DNA of 64,000 bases from Bacillus sp. SD075 (GTDB lineage: Bacteria; Bacillota; Bacilli; Bacillales; DSM-1321): positions 62,001 to 126,000 of the forward strand of contig NZ_JADILK010000007.1 in assembly GCF_017355165.1 (NCBI RefSeq). The letters are read 5' to 3'. The notes beneath the pieces were generated by a model that was not told the origin of the DNA, ran no database searches, and saw only the letters and a list, made by a program, of their open reading frames with translations. Below, in pieces: positions 1-11,056 of the stretch. The position numbers and the translations under genes are program-made. How positions within the stretch are numbered: the first letter of the stretch is position 1; each line of letters opens with the position of its first letter.

Positions 1-1
1 C

Positions 2-934
2 TTTTTATATGATGACAAAATCATCACTCCAAGAGGCTATCAGAGGAAATATACCTTGAATTCGGAGAAGCAAGCATTGAAGCCGCATCAGCGTCTTCAA
101 AAAGAAGCGGAACCGTGGGCATTAGACCAAGAAGCCATTACCGAGTCTGCTGGAGGAGTTGGATTACTTACAAAAGCACCAGAAAAGAAGCCAGCTTCCT
201 TTGAAATGGCCATGGAAGCCCTGTCAAGAGTCAAGGGCCAGACCGTTCTGCAATCCATTAAGCCGATTGTTCAGCAAAAAATGGAGTCGGTATTCGAACT
301 TGCCGTTAGTCCAGGTGTGGCGAATAAACAATTCACTCCCAAACAAATGATGACACTTGCGGAAGTGGTCGGGGATAAGGGAACGATGGAATACACGCCG
401 AATCATAAAATCGTATTAAAGATTCCAACAACGGATCCGGAAGTCATTACGGGGAAATTGCAATCTGCAAACTTTCTTTTATCACCGATAGGAGATGTAC
501 TGACATTAAAAGCCTGTGATTTCTGTGATGGCGAAAAAGCGGAATCCATTCCTTATGCGGATGAAATACACCGGGTGCTTGGCGGAATGAAAATGCCCAA
601 GGAACTGAACATCGGTTTTAATGGGTGTGGGATGGCTTGTTATAGTGCTGTGATGGATGATATCGGGATTGTCTTCCGAAAAGGGAAATTCGACTTATTT
701 CTTGGAGCTAAACCGGTTGGAAGAACAGCCCATCCAGGTCAGCCGGTTGCGGAAGGCATTGAACCGGAACAGCTTGTTGAACTGATTGCTGACATTGTCG
801 GCGAGTATAAGGAAAATGCCCATCCAAATGAGCGGCTGTTTAAATACTTCAAACGTTCGAAAAAGATACAGAATTTTTCTTATCAAGACATCGCTCCCAA
901 AATAAACATAGAGCCTGCGCCTTGTGAAGACTAA
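2..934 (+). CDS. cbiH60: CbiH60-type fusion protein, C-terminal part (cut by window start)
   Basis: The reading frame is open from base 2, so a TTG at 56 is not a real start. The first residues contain ITPRGYQRKY, typical of the C-terminal end of CbiH (cobalt-precorrin-3 C17-methyltransferase). About 300 residues follow that resemble a nitrite/sulfite-reductase iron-sulfur domain, with Cys codons at 515, 524, 626 and 638 (CDFC and CGMAC) able to hold a 4Fe-4S cluster. CbiH60 of Bacillus megaterium is known to carry such a C-terminal extension and acts in anaerobic ring contraction. cbiX follows 18 bp later. The methyltransferase domain itself lies outside the window, so the fusion is inferred from the open frame. 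Confidence 0.85.
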   Translation, partial: FLYDDKIITPRGYQRKYTLNSEKQALKPHQRLQKEAEPWALDQEAITESAGGVGLLTKAPEKKPASFEMAMEALSRVKGQTVLQSIKPIVQQKMESVFELAVSPGVANKQFTPKQMMTLAEVVGDKGTMEYTPNHKIVLKIPTTDPEVITGKLQSANFLLSPIGDVLTLKACDFCDGEKAESIPYADEIHRVLGGMKMPKELNIGFNGCGMACYSAVMDDIGIVFRKGKFDLFLGAKPVGRTAHPGQPVAEGIEPEQLVELIADIVGEYKENAHPNERLFKYFKRSKKIQNFSYQDIAPKINIEPAPCED

Positions 935-952
935 TCAAGAGGGGGAAAGTAA

Positions 953-1905
<953 letters not shown>

Positions 1906-1909
<4 letters not shown>

Positions 1910-2676
1910 TTTTGTTCTTGGCGGGTACAAGTGATGCAAGGGAATTAGCGATTGAGATGCAGCAGGTGGGATTCAAGGTTTTGGCAACTGTTGTAACCGG
2001 GTCGGCGGCTAAGAGTTTGCAAGATGCAGGGATATCTACCCGGATTGGCCGTTTAACTGCAGAGGATATGACATCTTTTATCTCTGAAAAAGGTTTTCGT
2101 GCGGTAGTTGATGCAAGTCACCCATTTGCGGAAGAAGCATCCAAAAACGCCCTTAACGGAGCAAAGGCAGCAAATGTTCCTTATATTCGTTATGAGCGTG
2201 AAAGTCAACGGTTTCAGAACGATAAATTGATAGTGGTCCGTGATTATGAGGAAGCTGCCAAACTTGCCGCTTCAAAACGTGGAGTCATCATGCTCACGAC
2301 AGGAAGTAAAACCCTGGCCGTGTTCGCAAAAAAATTGGTAGGGCTAGAGAATACCAGAGTCATAGCAAGAATGCTGCCACGCATGGACAATATGGAAAAA
2401 TGTGCACAGCTGGGCATTGAACAAAAAAATATCGTTGCGATTCAAGGCCCATTTTCCAAAGAATTAAATAAAGCTCTATATGAACAGTATGGCGTTACAT
2501 TGATGATAACCAAAGAAAGTGGCAAAGTCGGAGCGGTTGACGAGAAATTGGAAGCCGCGTTGGAATGTGGAATAGAGACGATTATGATATCGCGGCCGGA
2601 TGTGGACTATCAAAATGTTCATTCCAGTTTTGATCATGTCATTGCCGAGTTGTATAAACAGTTAAATGAAAAATAG
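1906..2676 (+). CDS. cbiJ: Cobalt-precorrin-6A reductase CbiJ
   Basis: Reduces cobalt-precorrin-6A with NAD(P)H to the 6B form. The 256-residue length fits the CobK/CbiJ family. The N-terminal nucleotide-binding motif GTSDARELA (about 7-15) and the ASHPFA motif (about 69-74) are family signatures. The ATG overlaps the cbiX stop as ATGA, so translation is probably coupled. It lies between cobalt insertion and the C1/C5/C15 methylation genes, as expected in the anaerobic operon. Confidence 0.92.
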
Positions 2677-2688
2677 GAGGAATGCAAG

Positions 2689-3336
2689 ATGGATTTTAAA
2701 ACGGATTTTAAACCACTAACGGTAGACCCGGACAAAATATATGATTATAGCTTTTCAATCATTGCTGAGGAAATGGGCAATCATGATTTTTCTGAAGATG
2801 AATGGAAGATCGTCCGCCGGGTCATTCATGCTTCAGCGGATTTTGAATTGGGAAGAAGTGTCATCATCCATCCAAATGCCATTCAAGCTGGAGTGGAAGC
2901 TATTCGCAAAGGTAGACATGTCATTGCGGATGTGCAAATGATCGAGAGCGGTACAGGCAAAAAGAGATTTCATAAACACGGCGGGGACGTTCATTGCTAC
3001 ATTTCAGATCCGGATGTGATGGTAGAAGCAAAACGTTTGAATACGACAAGGGCGATCATTTCGATGCAAAAAGCCGTAAATGAAAATGAAGGGGGCATTT
3101 ATGCCATTGGCAATGCACCTACCGCTTTACTTGAGCTTATTCGCCTTATTAAAGAAGGGATTGCAAAACCCGACTTAATCATTGGAATGCCTGTTGGGTT
3201 TGTTTCTGCAGCGGAATCTAAAGAGGAACTGGCTAAGATCACAGAAGTGCCATTCATTACGAATATTGGCCGAAAAGGTGGAAGTACTGTCACGGTTGCA
3301 GCATTGAACGCGATTTCCCTTTTAGCTGATAGTTAA
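2689..3336 (+). CDS. cbiC: Cobalt-precorrin-8 methylmutase CbiC
   Basis: Moves the C11 methyl to C12, converting cobalt-precorrin-8 to cobyrinate. The 215-residue protein matches CobH/CbiC in length and carries the typical segments FELGRSVIIHPNAI (about 47-60), DVQMIESG and NIGRKGGSTVTVAALNA near the C-terminus. A strong TAGGAGGAAT ribosome site precedes the ATG. It is 12 bp downstream of cbiJ and 3 bp from cbiD. Confidence 0.93.
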   Translation: MDFKTDFKPLTVDPDKIYDYSFSIIAEEMGNHDFSEDEWKIVRRVIHASADFELGRSVIIHPNAIQAGVEAIRKGRHVIADVQMIESGTGKKRFHKHGGDVHCYISDPDVMVEAKRLNTTRAIISMQKAVNENEGGIYAIGNAPTALLELIRLIKEGIAKPDLIIGMPVGFVSAAESKEELAKITEVPFITNIGRKGGSTVTVAALNAISLLADS

Positions 3337-3339
3337 AAA

Positions 3340-4452
3340 ATGGAAAAGAAAGTGAAAAAAGACCCCTCACAAATGCGTCATGGTTATACGACGGGAGCTT
3401 GTTCGACAGCCGTGACCAAAGCGGCATTGATCGCTTTGATCACGGGGGATGCACTTGAGGAAGCAACGATTTCCTTGCCCATCGGCCGAGATGCCACCTT
3501 CACTATTGAGAAATATGATATATCGGAAAATGCGGTTAGTGCAGAAACGATTAAAGATGCCGGAGATGATCCCGATGCCACCCATCTGGCACATATTATC
3601 TCTACTGTCAGCTGGACGGATGCAGCTGGAGTTATCCTGGATGGTGGGACCGGTGTGGGCCGTGTGACCAAACCTGGTCTTCCCGTACCTGTAGGAGAAG
3701 CTGCCATTAACCCTGTACCGCGCAAAATGATTTTAACCACTGTGCAACAAACATTGGAAGAATTTAAAATCAATAGAGGAGTGAAAGTCGTCATCTCCGT
3801 GCCCGCAGGTGAAGAAATAGCGAAAAAAACATTAAATGGCCGCTTGGGGATTGTGGGAGGCATATCCATTTTGGGAACAAGGGGCACTGTCGTCCCTTTT
3901 TCCAGTTCCGCTTATATGGCAAGTATCGTCCAGGCTATCAGTGTCGCCAAAGCGAGTGGGTGTGAGCACCTTGTCCTAACCACTGGCGGGCGAAGTGAAA
4001 AGTATGCAATGGGCCTTCTCCAGGATTTACCTGAGGAAGCCTTTATTGAAATGGGTGACTTTGTAGGCTTCTCACTTAAGCAATGTAAGAGGCAGGGAAT
4101 TAAAAAAGTCTCACTTGTCGGTATGATGGGTAAATTCTCCAAAGTGGCCCAAGGTGTGATGATGGTGCATTCAAAAAGTGCCCCGGTCGACTTCGGTTTT
4201 CTATCGGAAATAGCTCAAAGTGTCGGAGCTGAAGCTGATCTTGTACTTGAAATCAAGAATGCAAACACAGCATCACAAGTCGGGGATATGATGTCAGCGA
4301 TCAATAATTTCGATTTTTTTAATAAACTATGTGAATCTTGCTGTCGCTCTGCCATAAACCAAGTGAAGGGCGGCATTGAAATGGAAACGGCGATTTATTC
4401 GTTGAAAGGACAATTACTGGGAAGGGCTGTTGGAATTGAGTCAATCGATTAA
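3340..4452 (+). CDS. cbiD: Cobalt-precorrin-5B C1-methyltransferase CbiD
   Basis: Methylates C1 of cobalt-precorrin-5B using SAM. The 370-residue protein has the hallmark [13 protein letters not shown] near its start (about 13-25), [14 protein letters not shown] and the [10 protein letters not shown] segment. The start at 3340 lies 3 bp after the cbiC stop with no clear Shine-Dalgarno site, so it may rely on ribosomes finishing cbiC. An internal ATG at 3373 is possible but would cut closely into the conserved motif. The 3' end overlaps the next gene by 23 bp. Confidence 0.92.
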   Translation: MEKKVKKDPSQMRHGYTTGACSTAVTKAALIALITGDALEEATISLPIGRDATFTIEKYDISENAVSAETIKDAGDDPDATHLAHIISTVSWTDAAGVILDGGTGVGRVTKPGLPVPVGEAAINPVPRKMILTTVQQTLEEFKINRGVKVVISVPAGEEIAKKTLNGRLGIVGGISILGTRGTVVPFSSSAYMASIVQAISVAKASGCEHLVLTTGGRSEKYAMGLLQDLPEEAFIEMGDFVGFSLKQCKRQGIKKVSLVGMMGKFSKVAQGVMMVHSKSAPVDFGFLSEIAQSVGAEADLVLEIKNANTASQVGDMMSAINNFDFFNKLCESCCRSAINQVKGGIEMETAIYSLKGQLLGRAVGIESID

Positions 4453-5650
4453 ATTAATCGGGATAGGGGATAACGGTCAGGAAAGCTTACTGCCCCAATA
4501 TGTCCAATGGATAGAAGAAAGTGAAGTACTGGTCGGAGGTGAACGGGTCTTATCCTTCTTTCCGAACTATTCTGGCAAAAGGATTGTCATAAAGGGCGGT
4601 TTGAAAAAGGTCGTGGAACAACTGCAGGATGAAACTCGTTCAACAGTTGTCTTAGCTTCCGGTGACCCATTGTTTTATGGAATGGGAGGATACCTTTCCA
4701 GCAAAATCAACATCGAGGTTTACCCATATTTCAGTTCAATTCAGCTTGCTTTTGCAAAAATGGGGGAAAGCTGGCAAGATGCCTTCCTAGTTAGTATCCA
4801 TGGCCGCAGTATGAAAGGGCTGGCCCAAAGGATTGATGGGAAAGCGAAAGTGGCCTTGCTTACAGACATCGAAAATAGCCCCAATCAACTGGCTAAATAT
4901 CTCCTTTCATTCGGAATGACTGAATACCGGGCATTTGTGGCTGAAAATCTTCAAGGGGAAGCGGAAGACTCTGGCTGGTATGAACTTGAAGAAATGGTGG
5001 AGCGGGAATTTTCCCCGTTGAACGTCGTCATTTTGAAAAGAAAATCAGAAGGTCCAAGCTGGTCCTTAGGGATAGAAGATGAAGAATTTTCGCAGCGCAA
5101 GCCGGATAAGGGACTCATAACCAAAAAGGAAATTCGGGTATTAAGCCTGCATGCGTTGAAGCTCAGGAAAAACAGCATAGTTTGGGATATTGGGACGTGT
5201 ACGGGATCAATGGCCATTGAAGCAGCTAAGCTTGCTTCAGAAGGCGAAATCTTCGCAATTGAAAAAAATGAGCCTGATTTAGAAAACTGTTATCAAAACC
5301 AACGTAAATTCCGTACCGATATAACGGCAATTCATGGAAAAGCTCCGCAGGGATTAGAAAATTTTCCTGATCCTGATGCGATCTTCATTGGCGGGACTGG
5401 CGGCGAAATGGTAGATTTAATCAAAACATGCTGCAAACGCCTTAAAGAAGGCGGCAGGATCGTTCTAAATGCTGCGACGATTGAGAATCTTTACCGGGCT
5501 AATGAGGCATTTGCGGAAGCTGGTTTTCACACTTCCATCATGCATGCCCAAATCTCCAGAAGTAAGCCAATATTGGGAATGAACAGATTTGTACCGCTTA
5601 ATCCGGTTTATATCATTACGGCACAACGAAAGGAAGACATGAATGAGTAA
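4430..5650 (+). CDS. cbiET: Bifunctional cobalt-precorrin-7 C5- and C15-methyltransferase (decarboxylating) CbiET
   Basis: A natural fusion of CbiE and CbiT, comparable to CobL (406 residues). The N-terminal half is a tetrapyrrole methylase with SGDPLFYG (about 77-84). The C-terminal half is a Rossmann methyltransferase with the SAM loop [18 protein letters not shown] (about 251-268). Together they methylate C5 and C15 and remove the C12 acetate carboxyl. The TTG start lies inside cbiD after a GGAAGGG ribosome site. It overlaps cbiL by 8 bases. Confidence 0.92.
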   Translation: MELSQSIKLIGIGDNGQESLLPQYVQWIEESEVLVGGERVLSFFPNYSGKRIVIKGGLKKVVEQLQDETRSTVVLASGDPLFYGMGGYLSSKINIEVYPYFSSIQLAFAKMGESWQDAFLVSIHGRSMKGLAQRIDGKAKVALLTDIENSPNQLAKYLLSFGMTEYRAFVAENLQGEAEDSGWYELEEMVEREFSPLNVVILKRKSEGPSWSLGIEDEEFSQRKPDKGLITKKEIRVLSLHALKLRKNSIVWDIGTCTGSMAIEAAKLASEGEIFAIEKNEPDLENCYQNQRKFRTDITAIHGKAPQGLENFPDPDAIFIGGTGGEMVDLIKTCCKRLKEGGRIVLNAATIENLYRANEAFAEAGFHTSIMHAQISRSKPILGMNRFVPLNPVYIITAQRKEDMNE

Positions 5651-6350
5651 TCTTGGTACATTATTTGGCCTAGGCGTGGGCCCAGGCGATCCAGAGCTTA
5701 TTACAGTAAAGGCATTTCGCGTGATTCAGGAATCTCCGGTCATTGCGTATCCCAAAAAAAGAAAAGGAAGTAAAAGCTACGCCCATCGCATCGTTGAAGT
5801 TTATATTCGTCCTGAAGAAAAGGAGATGCTGGGCCTTGTTTTTCCAATGACGAAAGATCAATCGATTTTGGATCGGGAATGGAACGGAACGGTTGAAAAA
5901 GTTTGGCAAAAATTATATGAAGGAAAAGATGTTGCTTTCGTTACGGAAGGCGATCCGCTTTTATATAGTACATTCATACATATGATGAAATTGATGCAGG
6001 AGTTGCATCCCGAAGTCGAAATCAAGACAGTCCCGGGCATCTCTTCCTTTAATGGATCAGCGTCTAGGCTGGGCATCGCTTTGGCTGATGGTGATGATCA
6101 TGTTGCTATAGTCCCAGCAAGGGATGATTATGAATTGATGAAGAAGGCGATCGAAGATCATGATGCCGTGGTGTTCATCAAAGTGGCAAAGGTCATCGAT
6201 TTAATGATTACCGTTTTAAAAGATTTGGACTTGGTTGAAAAGGCCTCGGTCGTAACCAAAGTCACTTCCGATGAAGAAGTGATTTGGAAAGTGAGTGAAT
6301 TGGAAGGACTTGAACTGGAATACTTAACATTGATGGTGGTGAGAAAATGA
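5643..6350 (+). CDS. cbiL: Cobalt-precorrin-2 C20-methyltransferase CbiL
   Basis: SAM-dependent methylation of C20, the first methylation after cobalt insertion. At 235 residues it has the class III methylase signatures [14 protein letters not shown] (about 11-24), EGDPLLYST (about 101-109) and VPGISSF. The C20 assignment rests on the CobI/CbiL-type N-terminus with the [17 protein letters not shown] stretch. The ATG overlaps cbiET by 8 bp and its own stop overlaps cbiF by 4 bp. Confidence 0.9.
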   Translation: MSNLGTLFGLGVGPGDPELITVKAFRVIQESPVIAYPKKRKGSKSYAHRIVEVYIRPEEKEMLGLVFPMTKDQSILDREWNGTVEKVWQKLYEGKDVAFVTEGDPLLYSTFIHMMKLMQELHPEVEIKTVPGISSFNGSASRLGIALADGDDHVAIVPARDDYELMKKAIEDHDAVVFIKVAKVIDLMITVLKDLDLVEKASVVTKVTSDEEVIWKVSELEGLELEYLTLMVVRK

Positions 6351-7123
6351 AGATATATATTGTAGGTGCTGGCCCAGGTGACCCGGATTTGATTACCGTA
6401 AAAGGATTGAACATTCTTCAAAAGGCTGACGTGATTTTATATACGGATTCATTAGTGAATGAAGAATTGATTGCTAAGGCAAAACCCGATGCCGAGGTGC
6501 TAAAAACAGCAGGAATGCATTTGGAAGAAATTGTCGGCATCATGGTTGATCGTGTTAAAGAAGGAAAGATGGTTGCAAGAATCCATACAGGGGATCCTGC
6601 TATGTACGGCGCAATCATGGAACAAATAGTCTTGTTGAAGAAAGAGGGTATTGGCTATGAGGTGATACCTGGCGTGAGTTCGGTATTCGCCTCAGCAGCG
6701 GCAATAGGAGCAGAGCTGACCATCCCTGATTTAACTCAGACACTCATATTAACGAGGGCTGAAGGACGTACGCCTGTTCCGGAATTTGAGAAATTACGTG
6801 ATTTGGCAAGCCATCACTGTACGATTGCCCTTTTCTTGAGTGCGACCTTGACAAAAAAAATCGTTAAAGAACTCCAGGAAGCCGGTTGGAAGGATGATAC
6901 TCCGGTAGCAGTCATTCAAAGGGCAACATGGCCGGACCAAAAAATTATCCGAACCACGTTAGTGAACTTAGATGATGATATGCGTCAAAATGGTATCCGC
7001 AAGCATGCGATGATTTTGGCTGGATGGGCGTTAGATCCTACTATCCATGATAAAGATGAATACCGTTCCAAACTATATGATGCAAGTTTTACTCACGGTT
7101 TCAGAAAAGGTGTTAAACCATGA
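6347..7123 (+). CDS. cbiF: Cobalt-precorrin-4 C11-methyltransferase CbiF
   Basis: Adds the C11 methyl group. The 258-residue protein has GAGPGDPDLITVKG (about 7-20), the ADVILYTDSLV segment seen in CobM/CbiF, HTGDPAMYGA (about 80-89) and IPGVSSVFASAA. It overlaps CbiL (ATGA) upstream and CbiG downstream by 4 bases, so the three are probably translated as a coupled set. Confidence 0.93.
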   Translation: MKIYIVGAGPGDPDLITVKGLNILQKADVILYTDSLVNEELIAKAKPDAEVLKTAGMHLEEIVGIMVDRVKEGKMVARIHTGDPAMYGAIMEQIVLLKKEGIGYEVIPGVSSVFASAAAIGAELTIPDLTQTLILTRAEGRTPVPEFEKLRDLASHHCTIALFLSATLTKKIVKELQEAGWKDDTPVAVIQRATWPDQKIIRTTLVNLDDDMRQNGIRKHAMILAGWALDPTIHDKDEYRSKLYDASFTHGFRKGVKP

Positions 7124-8244
7124 TCATTGAATTGAAAGAAGCGGAACTTGCTCCCATTAAACAATCTCATACTTATGCGATTGTGGCCATTACAAAGCAT
7201 GGTGTCGAGCTGGCACGAAAATTACATACCGTTTTTTCGAACTCCGATCTATATTACATGAGCAAGTTTGAAAAAGGGGACGAAGAGCATAAACAGATCC
7301 AGCTTTTTTCGGGCAGTGTCCGTATGCTGTTACCAGCTTTATTCAAGGAATATAAAGGAATCATATTAATTATCTCACTCGGGGCAGTAGTCAGGATGAT
7401 TGCACCAATTTTGAAGGATAAGAAGACGGATCCAGGTGTGGTTGTCATTGATGATAAAGGGGAAAATGTCATCAGTGTACTGTCAGGGCATCTTGGAGGA
7501 GCAAATGAATTGACTAAGGAAGTGGCTGCAGCTCTTGATGCAAAGGCTATAATCACCACGGCATCGGATGTACAAAAGACGATTCCTGTCGACTTATTCG
7601 GCCAGCGCTTCGATTGGATTTGGGATTCAGCAGAAAAATTGACGCCGGTAAGTGCATCCGTTGTAAATGAAGAGCATGTTGCCGTTGTACAGGAATCAGG
7701 TGAACGGAACTGGTGGCCTTATGAAACGGCATTACCTGAACGAATAATCGTATATCCATCCATTGATGAAGCGCTTCAAGCAAAGCCGCAAGCAGCTCTG
7801 GTCGTGACTCACCGCCTGCTTAGCCAGTCGGAAAAGCGGATCCTGGAAAATGGGATTGTATATCGTCCCAAAGTCATTGCTCTCGGTATCGGCTGCAATA
7901 GGGGAACAGCGGCGGCTGAAATTGAGCAGGTGATTGCAGAAACACTAGCCGAATTATCATTTTCTTTAAAAAGCGTTAAAGCGCTCTGCACAATTTCCAT
8001 AAAGAAAGACGAAATCGGCTTGATTGAAGTAGTTGAAAAATTCGGCTGGGAATTTGTGCATTATGAACCGGAAGAGCTTAATCAAGCCAAAATCGAAGCA
8101 CCATCCGATACTGTATTTAAATACACAGGTGCATATGGTGTGAGTGAACCGGCTGTGAGGATTTATACTGAAACTGATCAATTGGAGCTAGTTAAGAAAA
8201 AATCGGGGAACGTAACCATATCAGTTGGAATCATTCCTTTTTAA
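7120..8244 (+). CDS. cbiG: Cobalt-precorrin-5A hydrolase CbiG
   Basis: Opens the delta-lactone of cobalt-precorrin-5A and releases acetaldehyde, the anaerobic ring-contraction step. The 374 residues show an N-terminal domain (AIVAITKHGVELARKL), a central SLGAVVRMIAPILKDKKTDP segment with SGHLGGANELT (about 127-137), and the C-terminal CobE-like domain with LGIGCNRGTAAAEI (about 255-268). The ATG overlaps cbiF by 4 bases. The next gene begins properly 16 bp beyond the stop. Confidence 0.93.
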   Translation: MIIELKEAELAPIKQSHTYAIVAITKHGVELARKLHTVFSNSDLYYMSKFEKGDEEHKQIQLFSGSVRMLLPALFKEYKGIILIISLGAVVRMIAPILKDKKTDPGVVVIDDKGENVISVLSGHLGGANELTKEVAAALDAKAIITTASDVQKTIPVDLFGQRFDWIWDSAEKLTPVSASVVNEEHVAVVQESGERNWWPYETALPERIIVYPSIDEALQAKPQAALVVTHRLLSQSEKRILENGIVYRPKVIALGIGCNRGTAAAEIEQVIAETLAELSFSLKSVKALCTISIKKDEIGLIEVVEKFGWEFVHYEPEELNQAKIEAPSDTVFKYTGAYGVSEPAVRIYTETDQLELVKKKSGNVTISVGIIPF

Positions 8245-8260
8245 GGAGGGAGAAGCAAAT

Positions 8261-9676
8261 ATGAACGATCGAAGATTGGTAATTGCGGGTACCGGAAGCG
8301 GTGTCGGTAAAACGACATTGACCATCGGCATCATGGCAGCCCTCCAGAAGAAAGGCTACACTGTTCAAGGGTTCAAATGTGGTCCTGACTATATCGATCC
8401 TACTTACCATACCGCAGTTACTGGACGGATTTCACGAAATCTTGACAGTTGGATGTTTGAACATGACACTGTCCGTGAAATCCTTAACAAAGCAGGTACC
8501 GGAGCTGATATATCGATCATCGAAGGAGTCATGGGCTTTTTCGATGGTAAAAGCCCTTTATCCAATACAGGATCGACGGCTGAAATCAGCATCATCACGC
8601 AAAGCCCTGTCCTGTTGGTAGTCAACTGTGCCAGCATGGCACGGAGTGCAGCCGCCATTGTAAAAGGCTTTCAGGATTTTTCAACCGGTCCGAACATCAT
8701 AGGGGTCATTGCCAATCAAGTGGGAAGCTTAGGGCATTACAAAATTGTCAAATCAGCCATTGAGCAAGAATGCGATGTTCCGGTGTTGGGTTATATGAAG
8801 CGGGAAATGGATATTGATATTCCTAGCCGTCATTTGGGTTTAATTCCTGCTATTGAACGCGGGGAACTAAACCCGTTTTTCGATAAGCTGGCACAATTAG
8901 TCATGGAAACGATCGATATCGATCAGTTGTACCGATTGTCCAAGACAAGTGCCGTTTCCAGTGGAAACTCCATTATATTTCAACCCCAAAATGAAAAGGG
9001 CGTGTACATTGCCGTCGCAAAAGATGCAGCCTTCAATTTTTATTATCAGGAAAATCTAGAGTTACTTGAAGCAAATGGGGCAAACATCAAATACTTTTCT
9101 CCATTAAAAGGGGATGAAGTTCCAAGTGATGCTGATGGTTTATATCTTGGAGGCGGCTTTCCTGAGGAATTTGCTGACGAACTTTCCCGTAACGTGGGTG
9201 CTATCAGATCCATCAGAAGTTCCATTGAATCGGGGATTCCGACTCTAGCGGAATGTGGTGGTTTCATGTTTTTGAGCAAATCGATTGAAACAACATCAGG
9301 AGAAACGCATCAGATGGCAGGAATGATACCAGGCAGGATTAAAATGCAAAAAAAGCTTGCATCACTTGGATATCGTGAAATTACAGGAACATCAAGCAAT
9401 TTTTTGATCAATGAAATTGAACAGGCAAAAGGTCATGAATTCCACTACTCGACATTTGAAGCGGATGATGATCTACCACATGCCTATGAAGCCAAAGGCA
9501 GATTTGGTTCGAAACAAGAGGGGTGTGTTTTAGGTAACCTTGTTGCTGGGTATACTCACTTTCATTTTGCTTCGAATCCAACACTTGCAAAGAACTGGAT
9601 CGACGCTTGCTTAAAACAAAAAAATAGATCAACCCATGAAACTATCAACAAGGAAAAGGTGTTTTTTGAAGATTAA
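8261..9676 (+). CDS. cbiA: Cobyrinate a,c-diamide synthase CbiA
   Basis: Amidates the a and c side chains of cobyrinate using glutamine and ATP. The ATG at 8261 is chosen because AAGGAGGG lies just upstream. A frame extension to a TTG at 8225 has no ribosome site and would run into cbiG. The 471-residue protein has an N-terminal dethiobiotin-synthetase-like ATPase domain with P-loop GTGSGVGKTT and GPDYIDPTYH, then a class I glutamine amidotransferase domain with the nucleophile Cys in LAECGGFMFL. Confidence 0.93.
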   Translation: MNDRRLVIAGTGSGVGKTTLTIGIMAALQKKGYTVQGFKCGPDYIDPTYHTAVTGRISRNLDSWMFEHDTVREILNKAGTGADISIIEGVMGFFDGKSPLSNTGSTAEISIITQSPVLLVVNCASMARSAAAIVKGFQDFSTGPNIIGVIANQVGSLGHYKIVKSAIEQECDVPVLGYMKREMDIDIPSRHLGLIPAIERGELNPFFDKLAQLVMETIDIDQLYRLSKTSAVSSGNSIIFQPQNEKGVYIAVAKDAAFNFYYQENLELLEANGANIKYFSPLKGDEVPSDADGLYLGGGFPEEFADELSRNVGAIRSIRSSIESGIPTLAECGGFMFLSKSIETTSGETHQMAGMIPGRIKMQKKLASLGYREITGTSSNFLINEIEQAKGHEFHYSTFEADDDLPHAYEAKGRFGSKQEGCVLGNLVAGYTHFHFASNPTLAKNWIDACLKQKNRSTHETINKEKVFFED

Positions 9677-9690
9677 GAGGAGGAGCTAGC

Positions 9691-10500
9691 ATGAAACCGG
9701 GAAAAGTTCATCTGGTCGGTGCGGGTCCGGGAGATCCGAAACTGATTACGGTATATGGACTGGAATGTATCCAAAAGGCGGATGTCATTGCATATGACAG
9801 GCTTGTCAATCCAGAACTATTAACCTATGCAAAAGAAGATGCAGAACTGGTGTATTGCGGGAAATCACCAGGGAAACATCATCTCATTCAAAATGAAATA
9901 CATGAACTTTTAGTAGAAAAAGCCTTACAGGGGAAAAACGTTACCCGTCTTAAGGGGGGAGATCCATTTGTCTTTGGGCGGGGCGGTGAGGAAGCAGAGA
10001 TACTGGCTGCTAATGGGATAGAATATGATATCGTCCCAGGAATCACAGCGGGAATCGCAGCACCGGCTTATGCGGGCATCCCGGTAACACACCGTGAACA
10101 TGCCTCAAGTTATGCCATTGTGACAGGCCATGGCCGTGATTACAAGGGGCAGGATAACCTGAATTGGCAGGCTTTGGCTCAAGGTATCGATACCATCGCC
10201 TTTTATATGGGGATAGGTAATATGCCGTTTATCTGTGAAAAGTTGATGGAGCATGGCAGGGATGGTAAAACGCCAGTGGCTGTCATTGAATGGGGCACGA
10301 CAGATAAACAAAGGACGATCACCGGTACTTTGAGTTCGATTTCTTTGAAGGCTGTAAAAGAAGAAATTCAAAATCCGTCAATCTTTCTAGTAGGGGATGT
10401 CGTCCAATTAAGAGAAAAAATCCAATGGTTTGAAAGAGTGATTGAATCAGAGTCCATTATGGAAGGGAATGAGTCGGAATGTCCATCATTCAAGTATTGA
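9691..10500 (+). CDS. cobA: Uroporphyrinogen-III C-methyltransferase (SUMT)
   Basis: Methylates uroporphyrinogen III at C2 and C7 to give precorrin-2, feeding CbiX after oxidation to sirohydrochlorin. The 269-residue single-domain protein has VGAGPGDPKLITVYG, YDRLVNPELL, LKGGDPFVFGRGGEEAE (about 89-105) and PGITAGIAAPAYAGIPVTHR, all classic SUMT motifs. It lacks the CysG dehydrogenase/ferrochelatase half, so the oxidase must come from elsewhere. A GAGGAGGAG site precedes the ATG. Its 3' end overlaps the nitroreductase by 22 bp. Confidence 0.94.
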   Translation: MKPGKVHLVGAGPGDPKLITVYGLECIQKADVIAYDRLVNPELLTYAKEDAELVYCGKSPGKHHLIQNEIHELLVEKALQGKNVTRLKGGDPFVFGRGGEEAEILAANGIEYDIVPGITAGIAAPAYAGIPVTHREHASSYAIVTGHGRDYKGQDNLNWQALAQGIDTIAFYMGIGNMPFICEKLMEHGRDGKTPVAVIEWGTTDKQRTITGTLSSISLKAVKEEIQNPSIFLVGDVVQLREKIQWFERVIESESIMEGNESECPSFKY

Positions 10501-11042
10501 AGGAACGCCGGGCAATAAGGAATTACGAAGAAAAAGAAGTGGAAGACCAAAAAATCAAGCAGTTATTGGAAGCGGCTACCTATGCTCCTAACGACCGATT
10601 GCGTGAACCTTGGAGTTTTTATGTGATCAAGGGAGAAGCGAAGGAGCGTTATGAAAGATTGGCAGAAAGATATTTACTTGATCGCTTCCCGACCAAACCA
10701 AAATTGATTGAAAGTTCACTGGAAGTTGTAAAGACGACACCACTTATCATTGTTGTGACTGCTGATATTTTGCCTGAGGATCCAGATTCATCCGAAGACA
10801 ATGTATTTGCTTCTTGCTGTGCTGTCCATTCGATGTGGCTTGCCGCAAAAGAACTTGGTCTTGGGTTCGTTTGGCGCACTAGAGGAGTGGGTCTTGTCAG
10901 GGATGAACGCCTGTACGAATTTATCGGTTCACCGGAAAACAAAAAAGTGATCGGCACCATTTTTGTCGGATACCCTAAAGGAGATCAACCGGTTCCTGCT
11001 ACTAAAAGGACCTCATACATAGAAAAAACAGTTTGGCTATGA
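10479..11042 (+). CDS. Nitroreductase-family flavoprotein in the cobalamin operon
   Basis: A 187-residue NAD(P)H:flavin nitroreductase fold: ERRAIRNYEEKEV (about 8-20) at the FMN-binding N-terminus, AATYAPNDRLREPWSFYVI (about 33-51) and a C-terminal GTIFVGYPKGD. The gene starts inside cobA (22-bp overlap) and precedes the adenosyltransferase by 14 bp. This is the position of the extra gene cbiY in the B. megaterium operon. A role as a cob(II)yrinate or flavin reductase supplying cob(I) for adenosylation is plausible but inferred only from position. It lacks the overall features I associate with BluB. Confidence 0.75.
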   Translation: MSIIQVLKERRAIRNYEEKEVEDQKIKQLLEAATYAPNDRLREPWSFYVIKGEAKERYERLAERYLLDRFPTKPKLIESSLEVVKTTPLIIVVTADILPEDPDSSEDNVFASCCAVHSMWLAAKELGLGFVWRTRGVGLVRDERLYEFIGSPENKKVIGTIFVGYPKGDQPVPATKRTSYIEKTVWL

Positions 11043-11056
11043 AGGTAGGTGAGTGA

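Noticed and set aside
8225..8260. Upstream TTG start for cbiA
   Set aside because: No ribosome site; AAGGAGGG is placed for the ATG at 8261.
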